DNA of 64,000 bases from Pseudisothecium myosuroides (taxonomy: Eukaryota > Streptophyta > Bryopsida > Hypnales > Lembophyllaceae). The stretch is taken from the NCBI GenBank assembly GCA_951799445.1, contig OX637288.1, forward strand, positions 47,879,288-47,943,287, in the 5' to 3' direction. The notes below the pieces were generated by a model. That model searched no databases. It was given only the letters and a program-made list of their open reading frames with translations, and had not been told where the DNA came from. The translations under genes were made by a program, and so were the position numbers. Of the stretch, positions 12,339 through 24,085 are shown in pieces. Position 1 is the stretch's first letter; each line of letters begins with the position of its first letter.

Positions 12339-13275
12339 TTAACCCCTAAAGGCCCAAGGCCTTTTTTCTGCCAAGAAACACTCAAAACTATCATTTCTAT
12401 AGCAAAAAGTTAAAAAAAATTCAAATTGTTTTTTTTCACATCTAACCGTAGGATCTTTCACCTAATTGGTATGAGAATGTGTGGAAAAAATTTCAGAATT
12501 TTTGACCGCACAGATTGCAAGATATCTGTGTTTAAAGTGGAAAAAACAAGTTTTTCAGCACATTGTGGGACCAGATTTTTTGACTTTAAACATTTTTAAC
12601 TTCAAATTTTTGCACTACAGCGTTTTGATCTTTAAATCTTTATAGTGGAGAATTGAGTTGAGAGTCTAGGAAAAAAAAAAAAACTAAAAAAATTTAATTT
12701 TCATCCTTAAAAAAATTGTTAAGTAGAAGTAGGTTTGAGATAGAAGGAAAATCTAAAATATTAATATCTCTTAGATGGAATTAAAATGCAATAATCCCAA
12801 TGGTGAGATTGTTCTAGCAAGTAAACTAAACCATTCCAAAAAAAAAATTTGAAAAATTTAAAAAATTGCATTCAGAAATGAGTCCTACAAGTTATTTTTT
12901 TCAAGAAGATGCTCAAATTGCCTGAAAAACAAGAATGTCCATAACTTTCTCATAACATATCCAAATGAAATGAATCAAAGCTTTCCAAATAGACAAAAAT
13001 ATAATCTATGAGAAAAAAAGTATTAAAAAAAAAATTCAAATTTTTGTCCATTTTCTTTTGTTGCCCGGGCTGCCCCCCATCCCCTGTTTTGAGCTTATTT
13101 GGTCATAAATTTTTTTCCCGGGCACCGATTGAGAAAAAAATTATATTCCCACAAAGCTTATCAGTTTTTCTATCTTCAAAAAAAAATTCAAAAAATCTGA
13201 ACACAATTTCAGCCCGTAGGTACCTGCCCGAAAACGCAATTGTCCCCCGAAGGGACAACGGGCTTTTAGGGGTTA
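12339..13275 (+). mobile_element. family A TTAA-bounded inverted-repeat element
   Basis: Begins TTAACCCCTAAAGGCCCAAG and ends with a matching inverted CTTTTAGGGGTTA; the outermost 3' base reads TTAT rather than TTAA. Length is about 937 bp with no transposase reading frame. Interior landmarks shared with the other copies: a block reading ATCTAACCGTAGGATCTT, a CCATAACTTTCTCATAAC block followed by AATGAATCAAAGCTTTCC, and GTAGGTACCTGCCCG near the right end. CCC-starting inverted repeats with a TTAA target are typical of piggyBac-like elements; Kolobok is the alternative. Non-autonomous. Confidence 0.8.
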
Positions 13276-15099
13276 TTAGTTGACCCAAAACATCAAATTT
13301 TTTTCTACATAGATTATGAAATCATCAAAAATATAGATAAATGATAAATTTCAGTAGTTCAAAATGATCATTTGATGTACAACTATGCTAGACTAGGATT
13401 TTAGTAAGATAATGAAAGATTGTAATTTTTAATATTATTATAGGGTTTTTGCACTAATGATAAAAAGCCATAATCAAGAACCAATTTTAACATTCATTGG
13501 CCACTTCTAATGGAATGCAATGAACTTAAAACAAAGAAGGGAGTTTGATTTTTTAGTGAATTTAAAATAAAATCTTACTATGTATGTGGTATTTATTCTT
13601 TTTGCTCAATGCTCTTTCCTTCCTTATGATATTTCTTCTTCTTTTTTTTGGAATAATTGGGATGAGTCCTTTGCAATAAAAAGACAATTGTGGGAATTAG
13701 CAATTAAAGAAGACCTTGACCATAGAAAGGTGTCTCTTTTCTCTTCTCGCTTCCTAGTAAAAATTCAACAACTAGGTGTGTAATGGACTAGAGGAAAAAA
13801 CTTGTAACTATAAAATGACACGGATATATAACTTATTTTAAATGCTTTAGTGGCTTTAACATAGAATGCTAATAGTGGATTTAACATAGACATAGAATGA
13901 ATTATGATAATTTAAACAATGAAAATAATTTAGCAAACCATATAAAACTTGCAGAACTTTTGTTTTTTGAAATTGTGAAAATTAAGCTCAAAATTAGCCT
14001 TAGATGTTATCTTTTTCTTACTTTCCTGCAAAATAAATCCTTTGTATTTTTTACCTCATTGATAATTATAGATTGGATCAGAGAGTCACTTGCATCTAAT
14101 TGAGACTTGTCTCATGCAAGATTTCTTTAAAATTAGAAATACCAACTTTTTTAACTACCCAAAGAGCATAAAAACACTTGAATTCAAACCATTGTACAAA
14201 CCTTCGTAACCTTTGCAATACTTATCATAAGGTCCTCAAACAAAGATGATTATATAAATTAAGTTATATAAAAGCTACATTACAATTCTTAAAAACAAAA
14301 TGAAAAATATGAAGCTACTAGGACCTGTCTAAAATCAACAAAAATCCAAACCAATCCTTCAAAAAAAGTAAATTAATTATATTTTTTAATAGTCCAACAT
14401 CATTTATTTCAACTATTTTTATGTACAATAAAAGCACAATTACTATAACAAATGTTCATTTCAAATAGTAATATTCACTAATAGAAAAGAGGGCCTAAAT
14501 TAAAATATCCAAGGCAACCAAATTTGTTCAAATCAACACAATTTTGTTAAAAAATATTTAAAGTAAATCATCCAAAGCAAAAGAGTGTTACAATTTGGGT
14601 GTTCCCTTTCAACTAGTGATTGCATTCCAATAGCAAAAATTGTAATTACATAATTTTTTTGGTAAAACAACATTTACAACAACCAGTTACAAACAACATC
14701 AAAGAGGACAAAGAAGGACCAATCAACTTTGTTAAAATGACTTTGTCACCCTAAAAATCTAGTGTGACAACTTCAAGAGGATCTCTTGCCGCAAAATCCT
14801 AGAAACTATAAAAAAAATTCCAATTTAGGACATGTCAGATTTTTGTGACTCCTCCATTTAAGCCTTAAATCATTTATCCTTTCTGTGACCTACTATAAAA
14901 TGGTCTTAGATTGATCCTTTCTTCTCCTTCAATGCACAAATTGCTTTAGACACGGATCTTGACCTCTATTGTCAATACTCTTTTAAAGGCAATGAAAAAT
15001 TGAAGAGAGAAAAAAAATTAGTTAAGGCATTTCCATTGATAAAATAAAACTATATGTTTACAATAGTCTGAGTAATATTGTCTGCAAGAGTAATATTAC
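13276..15099. other. AT-rich spacer, nothing recognised
   Basis: Very AT-rich DNA with only short open frames. The 67-residue frame at 13580-13783 and the 68-residue frame at 13897-14103 match no family I know and have AT-driven composition. No terminal repeats found. Confidence 0.5.
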
Positions 15100-15306
15100 A
15101 ATTGTATTTGAGAAACAACCTACATATCATGCAATAACTTTTGACTCATATTTCCAAATGTCATGAAATTTAGTGCATATGAAAGATATTCCTTGTCCCC
15201 ACCTCCTATTAAAATTTCAGCCTAAAATAACCAAATTTCTAGTCACAAGTACCTGCCCAAACTTGCTATGTTGCTAAAAATAGCAAACTAGTCCTTTAGG
15301 GATTAA
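15100..15306 (+). mobile_element. family A fragment (right end), nested
   Basis: Right-end portion of a family A copy. It has the AATAACTTTTGACTCATATT block, CATATGAAAGATATTCCTTG, CTAGTCACAAGTACCTGCCC, and ends GTCCTTTAGGGATTAA. The TTAA at 15303-15306 is also the first base block of the next fragment, so this copy inserted into an older family A copy and later lost its left part. Confidence 0.7.
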
Positions 15307-15508
15307 ATGCAAATATCTTGCAGTCTATGCGGTCAAAGTTTTTGAAAATTATTCCACACATATATACTAGTCTAGTGCAAGATACTTTGTTTAGATTTGA
15401 AAAAAAAACAAATTTTAAATTTTTTGCACTTTGGTACTTTGCAATAGAAATGCCCAGTATTGTATGTTTTTTGATCAAAATAAGGCCTTGAGACTTTAAG
15501 GTCTTTAA
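15303..15508 (-). mobile_element. family A fragment (left end, inverted), host of a nested insertion
   Basis: Reads TTAAATGCAAATATCTTGCA and ends GGCCTTGAGACTTTAAGGTC then TTAA (15505-15508). This is the inverted left end of family A; intact copies read CACTTTAAACGCAAAT at the same place (about 40420). The internal TTAA of that consensus is exactly where the neighbouring copy ends. Confidence 0.7.
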
Positions 15509-16409
15509 AAATATCAAATTATATAAGATATTATATATATCTGTATTTATTTATTTATTTAATTAATTAATTAATTATAATGACAATGTGAATCTATTAA
15601 TAAATACTTTTAAGTTGGTACAACCGGCATTTTAACCTAATCTCAACATCTATCAGGTTTGAAATCGTCAAACTGAAATGCATTTTCCATCATTTTGGAT
15701 TTGTTTACATATTCTAATGTTCCAAAAGTCCCTTCAGGAGACTCTTCAGATTTTGGGCAAGTATCTATGATAGGAAAATTGATTAGCTTTGGGAAATATA
15801 ATTTTCATTTCAATTGGTACTTGGAGGAAAAGGTATTACCACAATAAGCCCCAAACGGGCAAGGGTAGGGCAGTGAATAATTTTTTTAATTTATTTTTAT
15901 ATATTATATTTTTATATATGTGGAAGGATTTGATTCATTTCATTTGGATAAGGGTGATTGCAAGAAACACTTGTCCTATTTTCCGTCACACATTCAATGC
16001 GGAAGTTGTTTTGTGCCATAAGTACTCCAAAAATGATTGAATAAATATGAAATTCAAAAGCAAACTTCCTATAGCAATAGAAAATGCACTTCAATTTTTT
16101 CAATTTTTTCATAATTAGTTCAATAGGTGAAATTGAATTTTGAATATATGTCACACATGCGGTTTTGGTGGTTTTTAGTATTGTCAAATACCTTTTTTGA
16201 AGAGTTACGATGTCAAATTTGGTAGGCTAGCTCTTCTAATAGAAATACACCTTTTTACAAGAGGGATTTCCAAAAACGTGTTCCAAGTGTGTTTCACATT
16301 GGCCTAAAGTGTGCTATATTCAAGTTGAATTTATGTTGAATTAAAAATGGTTTTTTAGTTCTAGTTTTGATTTTCCTACTTTGATCTTAATTGGCAACAA
16401 TGGCCACTT
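15509..16409. other. AT-rich spacer
   Basis: Contains a TTTA/TTAA-rich simple stretch (15543-15580). Around 15720-15880 there are short pieces resembling family A interior sequence (CCTTCAGG, GGGCAAGTATC, CATTTCAATTGGTACTTGG), probably a degraded copy. No gene recognised. Confidence 0.4.
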
Positions 16410-17341
16410 TTAACCCCTAAAGTCCCTTAGTCCCCTCAGGGGACAAAATGGATTTCGGGCAGGCTCCTACGGTCTCAATATTTGTTGTGATTTTCTGAAT
16501 TTTTTTTTATAAGACAGAAAATCACATTAGCTTTCCGAAAATGTATTTTTTATTTCAATCGGTGCATGGGAGCAAAAGCTATGGCACAAAAATCCCAAAT
16601 TTTAGTTCGGCATGCAGAGAAAAAGCCTCACAAAAACTTTAAATTAAATTTATTTTTTTAATTTTCATATAGATTTTATTTTTATCTGCATGGGAAGCTT
16701 TGATTCATTCCATTTGGATTTGTTATGCAAAAGTTATGGTCAATCTTATTTTTCGGGCAATTAGAGCATCTTCTTGAAAAACAACTTGTAGGATTCATTT
16801 CTGAACTCAATTTTGAAAATTTTAAAAAGAAAAAAGTTTCACAAGGTCAAGATTTCTTGCTAGAACAATCTCACCCTTGAGATTAGTATATTTCAATTTT
16901 GTCTTACAGCTATTAATGATTTAATTTTTCCTTCAATCTTGAACCTACTTCTACTTAACAATTTTTAATGAGTGAAAACTAAGTGTGGTTCTTTTTTGAA
17001 TTTTTTTTCCTAAGATTCTCAACTCAATTCTTCATCATATAAAATTCAAAATTCAAAATCATTAGAGCAAAAATTTTAAGTTAAAAAGGTTCAAAGCCAA
17101 AAAATGTAGTTGAGCAAGGTGCAAAAAAACTTGATTCCTTCACTTTAAATGCAAATATCTTGCAATCTACACGGTCAAAGTTTCTGAAATTTCTTCCACA
17201 CATTCTTACACTATTCTAGTACAAGATCCTACGGTTAAATTTGCAAAAAACATATTAATTTTTTTTTTGCTCTTTGCTGTAGAAATGGTAGTTTTGAGTG
17301 GTTTTTTGATGGAAAAATGGCCTTAGGACTTTAGAGGTTAA
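16410..17341 (-). mobile_element. family A TTAA-bounded element, inverted copy
   Basis: Full-length 932-bp copy in reverse orientation: TTAACCCCTAAAGTCCCTTA at 16410 and GGACTTTAGAGGTTAA ending 17341. TTAA is perfect on both sides. Interior blocks match the 12.3-kb copy reversed, for example GGGCAGGCTCCTACGGTCTC near the left and TGCAATCTACACGGTCAAAG near the right. No coding capacity. Confidence 0.85.
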
Positions 17342-17420
17342 AGTAGATTTTTCAAGATCATTTCCAAATTAATAAAAATAAAAATGTGCAAGTTTCATTT
17401 TTCAAGACAAATTATAGCTT

Positions 17421-17690
17421 GTGGCTCAAAATTGTACTTCAGGGTACACAAAAAGACTCAATAGTATTGGTGATGGAAATTGTTTCTTTAATGGCAAATT
17501 AAGTATTTCCATCCATTTTTGTTATCCAATAATGAACATCACATATTGTCAAAATAGTAAATTTGAAATCCAATTGACCATTAAGATTTTATATTCTATG
17601 GCCCCAATAGTATTGAAGGTGACTCGTAGTACAAAAAGCCAAAAATAAAAAATGCAACAAATAATACAGGTGTTTCTTGCAATCACCCAT
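17421..17690 (+). pseudogene. fragment with an OTU-protease-like DGNCFF motif
   Basis: The reading frame at 17421-17648 contains KRLNSIGDGNCFFNGKLSIS. In OTU-type cysteine proteases the catalytic Cys sits in a D-G-N-C-(L/F)-F-R motif. Here the Arg after the Phe pair is Asn, and the rest of the domain, including the catalytic His, is not visible. OTU domains occur in host deubiquitinases and in several plant transposons. A damaged duplicate lies at 11040-11280, which favours a mobile origin. The match is one short motif, so this is tentative. Confidence 0.4.
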
Positions 17691-19235
17691 AAGTGATGTG
17701 AAACTATAAAAATTCTTGTATTGTGGGCAATTTTAGCAAATTCTTGGAAAAATAATGTGTTGGATCCAAATATGATCTCAATTTTTAAGAATTTTTCCAA
17801 AAGAAAAAATTGCATATGATTCAGCCCCTGAAAGACCAAGGCCTTTTCTTTGCCAAAAAACACTCAAAACTGCCATTTCTATAGTAAAAAGTTAAAAAAA
17901 TTGAAAATTGTTTTTTTTCCCCACATCTAACCATAGGATCTTACACCTTACTAGTATGAGAGTGTGTGTAAAAAATTTCAAAATTTTTGACTGCACAGAT
18001 TGCAAGAAATCTGCATTTAAAGTGAAAAAACAAGTTTTTAGCACATTGCGGGACTAGATTTTTGGACTTTGAGCATTTTTAACTTAAAATTTTTGCACTA
18101 CAAAGTTTTGAGATTTAAATCTTTCTAGTAGAGAATTGAGTTGAGAGTCTAGTAAAAAAAAGAAAAATTCAAAAAAACTTAATCATCTTAAAAAAATTGT
18201 TAAGTAGAAGTAGGTACAAGATAGAAGGAAAATTTAAAATATTCATATATTTTAGATGGAATTAAAATGCACTAATCCCAATGGTGAGATTGTTCTAGCA
18301 AGTAAAATAAACCATGCAAAAAAAAAATTTGAAAAATTTGAAAAATTTCATTCAGAAATGAATCCTACAAGTTATTTTTTTCAAGAAGATGGTCTAACTA
18401 CTCGAAAAACTAGAATGTCCATAACTTTCTCATAACAAATCCAAATGAAATGAATCAAAGCTTTCTAGATATTAGACAAAAAATATAATCTATGAGAAAA
18501 AAAATATATTAAAAAAAAAATCAAATTTTATGCAAATTTTTTTTGTTGCCCGGGCTACCCCTTGTCCCTTGTTTTGAGTTTATTTGGTCATAACTTTTGT
18601 TCCCAGGCATCGATTGTGAAAAAATTATATTCCTACAAAGCTTATCAGTTTTCTATCTTCAAAAAAAGTTTTAAAAAATCACGAAAAAATTTCAGCCCGT
18701 AGGTACCTGCTCGAAACGCATTTGTCCCCCAAAAGGACAACAGTCCTTTAGGGGTTAATTTGCTTTCTAGAACATGCTCACTATTGAAATTAGTGTATTT
18801 CAATTCCATTTTAGACCTATGAACAATTTAGTTTTCTTTTTGTCTTGTATCTACTTTGACTTAATAATTTTTTAAAGAATGAAAATCATGGGAGGGGGGG
18901 GGGCTCATTTTTTTTCCAAACTCTTAACTCAATTCTTCAACATAAATTTTTAAATTCACAATATGTAGTATAAAAATTTGAAGTTAAAAGGATTTAAAGC
19001 CTTGTAATCTAGTTAGATTAGATGCAAAAAAAAACTCGTTTTCTTCACTTTTAAACATTTATATTTTGTAATTGATATGGTCAAAGATTCTTAAATTTCT
19101 TCTAGACATTCTGACACTAGTCTATGGTTGAATATGCAAAAGAGACAAATGCTTAAATTTTTTGTTTTTTGTATTGAAAATGAAAATTTTGAGTGCCTTT
19201 TGACAAAAAAAAAAAGCCTTGGGACTCTAGGGGTT
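17691..19235 (-). mobile_element. older family A copy split by a nested insertion
   Basis: The left remnant (17691 to about 17817) and right remnant (18759-19235) together resemble an inverted family A copy. The right part carries TTGCTTTCTAGAACATGCTC, ATTAGTGTATTTCAATTCCA, CTCAACTCAATTCTTC and ends CTCTAGGGGTTA. It is interrupted by the full-length copy at 17818-18758. Intact paralogues read GGTTTAGTTTACTTGCTAGA at the interruption point, a single TTAG/TTAA site. Confidence 0.65.
17818..18758 (+). mobile_element. family A element nested in another family A element
   Basis: Starts TCAGCCCCTGAAAGACCAAG (degenerate TTAA) and ends GTCCTTTAGGGGTTAA at 18758. The interior matches the 12.3-kb copy closely, including ACCATAGGATCTTACACC, TTGAGTTGAGAGTCTAG, GAGATTGTTCTAGCAAGTAA and GTAGGTACCTGC. 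It sits inside the older inverted copy at a TTAA-like site, supporting TTAA as the target. Confidence 0.75.
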
Positions 19236-19246
19236 ATATGTACATA

Positions 19247-20166
19247 TTAACCTTTAAAGGCCCAAGGCATTTTCTGGCTCCGAAACCACTGAAAACTGCC
19301 ATTTCTGCTGCGATCACTCCCTAAATTTAAAAAAACTTTTTTTTAGAATCTAACCATAGGATCTTGTACTTCACTTGTTTCAAATCATGTGGAAAAAATT
19401 TCATGAAGTTTGACCGTACGGATTGGAAGATATTAGCATTTGAAGTTGGAAAAAAAAAATTTGAACTGTGGCCTGCAATTTCAGATGACTTTGACGGCCA
19501 TTTGTGGATTTTTTTTTGCACTACACACCATAAAGTTAAAAAAATTTATGTTGAAAATTTGAGTTAAGAGTTGGAGAAAAACATTTCAGAATGTCAAAAC
19601 TTGATTTTCACATATAAAACAATTGTTAAGTAGAAGTAGGTCCAAAATTGAACAAAACACTAAATTGTTAATAGCTATTAGGTGGAATTAAAACACCATA
19701 ACCCAATGGTGGGATTGCTCTTGCAAACAAACTTGACCTTGTCAAAAAAAAAATTTGAAAAAATTTGAAAATTGCATTAAAAAATGAATTCTATAAGTTG
19801 TTTTTTGAAGGAGATGCTTAGACTGCCCGAAAAACAAGATTGTCCATTACTTTCTCATTTTGAGTCCAAATAAAATGAATCAAAGCTTCAAATGTAGAAA
19901 AAAACATGATCTTTAAGAAAAAAATTCAAAAAAAAATTCAGTTTTTTAAAGTTTTTTTTTCTGCCCGTTGAACTGCTTTTTTGACTTCGGGTGGCATAAC
20001 TTTTGCTCCCAAGCACCGATTAAAAAAAAATTATATTTTTAAAAATCTAATGTGGTTCCCTATCTTCAAAAAAAGTTTCAAAAAATCAGGTCAAAATTTC
20101 AGGTCGCACGAGCCTGCCAGAAATCCCAAGTGTCCCCCGAGGGGACTTTGGGCCTTTAGGGTTTAA
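19247..20166 (+). mobile_element. family A TTAA-bounded element, divergent copy
   Basis: 920 bp, starting TTAACCTTTAAAGGCCCAAG and ending GGGCCTTTAGGGTTTAA. It has the same block order (CTAACCATAGGATCTTG, GATTGCTCTTGCAAAC, GCCCGAAAAACAAGAT, GGTCGCACGAGCCTGCC) but is more diverged than the 12.3-, 39.7- and 58.6-kb copies. No transposase frame. Confidence 0.8.
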
Positions 20167-20477
20167 TATCTTGCTGTCTAATTGCAATATTCAAATTATT
20201 TGTTTGAAGTTGTTTATCCAATCAACCTTATCTAATACATTTATTTGGCCGAAGCCAAACATAATTACAAATGTTTGGTCTTTTACAACTCTGTTGTCCA
20301 GAATAATTTGTCCATAACCACTCATAATTTGTCTGTAACAATTGAAAATGAATTGTATAGGGATGGTATCTAGAATAACTCATTGAAAACATTTTGTTTT
20401 TGAAAAAGCAAGTTGTATTTGAATAAAATGAGTTTTTTGTGACCGGCTACAGAAGAATAGATTTCTAATAGTATTAG

Positions 20478-20639
20478 CACTAGAAGAAATCTACATTGAA
20501 CTCAACAAAAACTACCCCACGTTTGTTGTGTCCAATGCAAAATTTGAGTTTTCCAACGCAGAAAAACGCAGTTTTTGCACTAGACACAACAAACACGTGG
20601 GGTAGTTTTTGTTGAGTTCAACGCAGATTTTTTCTAGTG
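20478..20639. mobile_element. CACTA-ended foldback element (MITE)
   Basis: Starts CACTAGAAGAAATC and ends GATTTTTTCTAGTG, with long inverted arms covering most of its 162 bp; both arms contain AACAAAAACTACCCCACG or its complement. It is flanked by TAG on both sides (20475-20477 and 20640-20642), the 3-bp duplication expected for CACTA (En/Spm) transposons. Transcripts would fold into a long hairpin. Confidence 0.8.
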
Positions 20640-21761
20640 TAGTGTACATTCATCCATCATTCCATCCATCTATATAAGATGCCATGGATGTCCATGACAC
20701 AATTTCCAACCAAAACTAAAAGAAAATTATATATAGATAAGTATGAATTTGTCTCAACCAAAATTAACCTTGAGAAAAAGAGACCTATTATAATGATTGG
20801 ATGTATATTGTATATTCTTTACATATTCCCCGGTAAATTCAATAATCTTGAAAGACATCCATTGGATGCAAATCATCTGTACCATCCTTCTAAGGTAAAA
20901 TACATATTTTTGACCTTCTAGCTCTAATTCTAGACTAAGTTTGCAATGTGCTTAAATTCTCTAAAGCGCCCCTAATTAGGACTTGATAAACTATCAAATT
21001 TGAAAATCTAAGAACATCTTCATCTATTTATGTAAGATAATCCTAATATCTCCAAATTTTGAACGAAAAGTTTGTCATTATACTAGGACCCATCTCCAAA
21101 TTCTCTTTCAAATGTCACTATTGTTGTGTTAGGGGATATTTATGATATTGGTATCTTTTCAAGTCCAGTGCCTTAAAACCTCAATCTATATGAATTTAAG
21201 TTTTTTTTAGAATTTGAATGCCATAATTTTGGCGCTTGTAATCGTTTCAATAGTAGAAAAATGGTGTTGGTATCCACTAATTATGAAAGGGCCAACAATC
21301 CTATTCAATGGGACTTTTTAGTTTACAATTAACGAGTTGTCACAAAAAATGATAGTTACCTTTTAGCTTTTGCACACCCAAAGATTTTTACTTGCCTAGA
21401 AGTATGTACAGTACAATGACTAGTCCAAGTAGAATGAAGAAGTGGTAGGCCCTCCAAATTCAACAACAATTTTTTTTGTATTGATGAAATTTTCTTGCAC
21501 TGGTGCAAATGCTCTAAAGGTATCACTGTTTGTATCGTACATCAAATCCTAGACATTGACAAATCTTGGATGAAAAGTGTGCAATTAATGGTTGAATTTG
21601 ATTCTAGATTCTCTTTGCCATTACAAAAGTTAATTATTTATAAAGGGTGGTAGCTTTGCCTAGTATCATTTTTCTTCTAGAAATAGTAATGTTGGATACC
21701 ATAATAAATGAAAAAAATGATTTTAGTTTTGCACTCTAGAAGAATTGCAATTAGTTGGAAG
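20640..21761. other. AT-rich spacer, nothing recognised
   Basis: No domain-bearing frame. The 80-residue frame at 20679-20921 is AT-rich and has no recognisable motif. No terminal repeats or duplications identified. Confidence 0.45.
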
Positions 21762-22486
21762 CTAATTCCTAAATGACCAAGTGTTTATTCAACAGACTTG
21801 AAAATTCAAGTAGGTTTCTACAAAGTCAATTTTGGTTGGATGTTCATGAAATTTTGACCCAAGGTGTGAACGTATACTTCCTTGGTAGGAATATGATTTT
21901 TTTCCAATTGGTTGCTTGGATCAAAAGTTATATTGCCCAAAAATATTTGGAGAGCTTGAACAACTTGAAGCATCTTTTGCTAAAAAACTCATAGACTTTT
22001 GAAATTTGGCATGTATGTAGCTAATAAAATAAGGCATAAAATTGTCTCTCCAAAACAAAATTTTAGTTCACAAATCTAACATTCTAAGAGGAGTCAAAAT
22101 TTATTAGCTATGTCCAGACAATTTTTAAAAGAAAACATTTTTTTCTAACTTCAAACCCTATTATCTTGCAATTTGTGAAGTCAAAGTTCTTGAATTTTTT
22201 CCACATATGTTCTACATGTTTGTCTCTAACTTTTCACCGTTTGGATTCTAAACAAAAAAAACCCTCATTGCACAAGAAATCATCAAAAAATGACAAGTTA
22301 TTGCCAATTTACTTAACCTCCTTACATTGCATTGATTTAGAGTAAGCTAGATTCTTTATTTACTTCTTAAATTTTGCATGTGTACTTAACAAGATTTAGA
22401 ATCAAATGTGGAGAGATTTAAATTCACCACGATCCAAAAGTTTTGACAATTTCTCTTGAAAAACATTTTGGTCCTTTGGAGGTTAA
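21762..22486. mobile_element. family A-related TTAA element, shortened copy
   Basis: The left end GCTAATTCCTAAATGACCAA is a degraded form of TTAACCCCTAAAGGACCAAG. The right end is TTTGGTCCTTTGGAGGTTAA at 22486. The interior includes an AAAAGTTATATTGCCCAAAA block like those in family A. The terminal TTAA (22483-22486) is also the first four bases of the family B element that follows, so the two abut without a spacer. Confidence 0.6.
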
Positions 22487-23077
22487 CCCCTAAAGGACCG
22501 GGGGTCTTTGAGCATAGTTTTTTTTACTAGCTTTTGTAACAAGTATAATTCCTCATTTGTGTGGAATAATTTTTCTGATTACCACCATTGAAATGAAAGA
22601 AGATTTATTTAGCTTTCATATGAAAAAAAGATCAACAAAATCGCACAATTTTTGAGAAAATGCTACCATTGACAAGTTGATGAAAGATATTTGCTTAGGC
22701 AGTACTTTGTATATAAACTGAAATCAGAATGCTCAAATTGGAATGCTCAAAAGGACTCCAAAAACTTTGATTTTTTTTCCTACAGATATATATCGTCATA
22801 ATATTGATGTGCAATTTGTTTTCAATTTGTTTTGAGATGGGAAAAAAAAGATATGAAGATTTCAAATGGGTCCAAACCGCCTTCTCTATTCTCAAAAAAT
22901 TCACCGAAAATCACACACTCAATCATTTATTAAATGGATGGCACCAACTAATCCAACGAAAAAATCATCTAGCCTCTTTTTGTTGTCCACCGACTATTAG
23001 TGTAGTTCAATTTTTGAATTTTCTATAATTGTAGTTGTAGAAGTCATGTGATGGCCTCATGGTCCTTTGCGGGGTAA
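22483..23077 (+). mobile_element. family B TTAA-bounded element
   Basis: Starts TTAACCCCTAAAGGACCGGG and ends GGTCCTTTGCGGGGTAA. About 595 bp. The interior differs from family A and matches 54318-55404: TTTGAGCATAG, CTAGCTTTTGTAACAA, AAGATCAACAAAATC, ATAATATTGATGTGCAATTT, TAGTTGTAGAAGTCAT. At GCTCAAAAGGACTCC (around 22747) this copy shows the empty site of the insertion carried by the 54.3-kb copy. Confidence 0.75.
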
Positions 23078-23355
23078 TATAGTAAGTTACAAAGGTGGAG
23101 TAAACAAATAATTTGTCCCATAAACAAGGGTCAGGGTGAACTGACCCCCTCACTCAATTCCCCCCAAGTCATTCCAAGGGTGCTTGTAAAATTTTAAAAA
23201 AAGCTATTTTGAGCTTGTTTGATTTACCTTGTATATCTCTCGTACCAAATGTGGGGGCTCCGATTGCAAATATGAATTCGAAATATGCAAATTTTATTAT
23301 GCGTGGAAAATAAATAAAAATCAGAGTTTTCCCTCATTTACCCAGCCTAAACCAG
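23078..23355. other. short spacer
   Basis: AT-rich spacer between the family B element and the foldback element. Nothing recognised. Confidence 0.4.
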
Positions 23356-23734
23356 TAGGGGTTGTCACGCCTTCTCCGAGAAACACAAATCTATGAAGTC
23401 GGAGAAATAAGCGAGAGAAACGAGGATCCAATGGCGAGCCGTTCCACAAGAAGGAGGTGTGACACCCCTTTTTCCTGTTTGAAGCAATTCTTAGAGAATG
23501 TGTTACCTGCAAAGTTGGATGGGAGCTCTGCAAGCCACACACAACCAATGAAACTAGCAATTCTCAGAGAAATTTCTTCTTCGAGGACGTTTCTTCACCT
23601 TCGGAGGAGGAGAACGGCACTTGCTCAACCTCGGAGGTTGAGAGCTCCGCAAGCCAAGGAAACCTGCGCAGACAGCGCCACGCGTCCAATCTCCGAGAAC
23701 TGTCGCAGGGTCGGAGGAGGTGTGACTACCCCTA
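23356..23734. repeat. inverted-repeat (foldback) element, GC-richer interior
   Basis: The 24-bp segment 23356-23379 (TAGGGGTTGTCACGCC then TTCTCCGA) is mirrored by 23711-23734 (TCGGAGGAGG then TGTGACTACCCCTA), with four mismatches. A related GGTGTGACACCCC lies inside near 23455. A 131-codon frame (23362-23757) spans the element but is Arg/Ser-rich with no domain. No target duplication was recognised, so the element class is open. Confidence 0.5.
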
Positions 23735-23825
23735 GTGTCCCTGCTCTTTTACCGTGATGGAAGTTTGCCATACCGGTGGAGACGCTCTGGCTCACACGCA
23801 GTAGGAGGGGAAGGAGGAGCAGGGC

Positions 23826-24085
23826 TTTTTTTTTTGGCTTTCTGGTGCCAGATTGCACCAGGAAAAAAAATCTGGCTAAAAAAGGTTATAAAAAATGGCA
23901 AAAAAATTGGATGAAATCGCCAGACAACTTTGAAATTAAAAAAAATATTAGATGAAATCGCCTAATTGTGGATGAAAACCATACTATACATCCAATAAGT
24001 AGATGAATGTTGCAATTTGAAGCACCACTATAACATTTTATATCGCCACTATGGCACTTCTTCAAAAATGAAAAAAAAAAACCCT
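23826..24085. repeat. dispersed repeat D, copy 1
   Basis: Similar to 32843-33115. Shared blocks are GCCAGATTGCACC / GCCATATTGCACC, TCTGGCTAAAAAA, GATGAAATCGCCTAATTGTG, GATGAATGTTGCAATTTG, CACCACTATAACATTTTATA and GCCACT(A/T)TGGCA. Non-coding, with ends undefined. Some minus-strand open frames run across it by chance. Confidence 0.65.
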
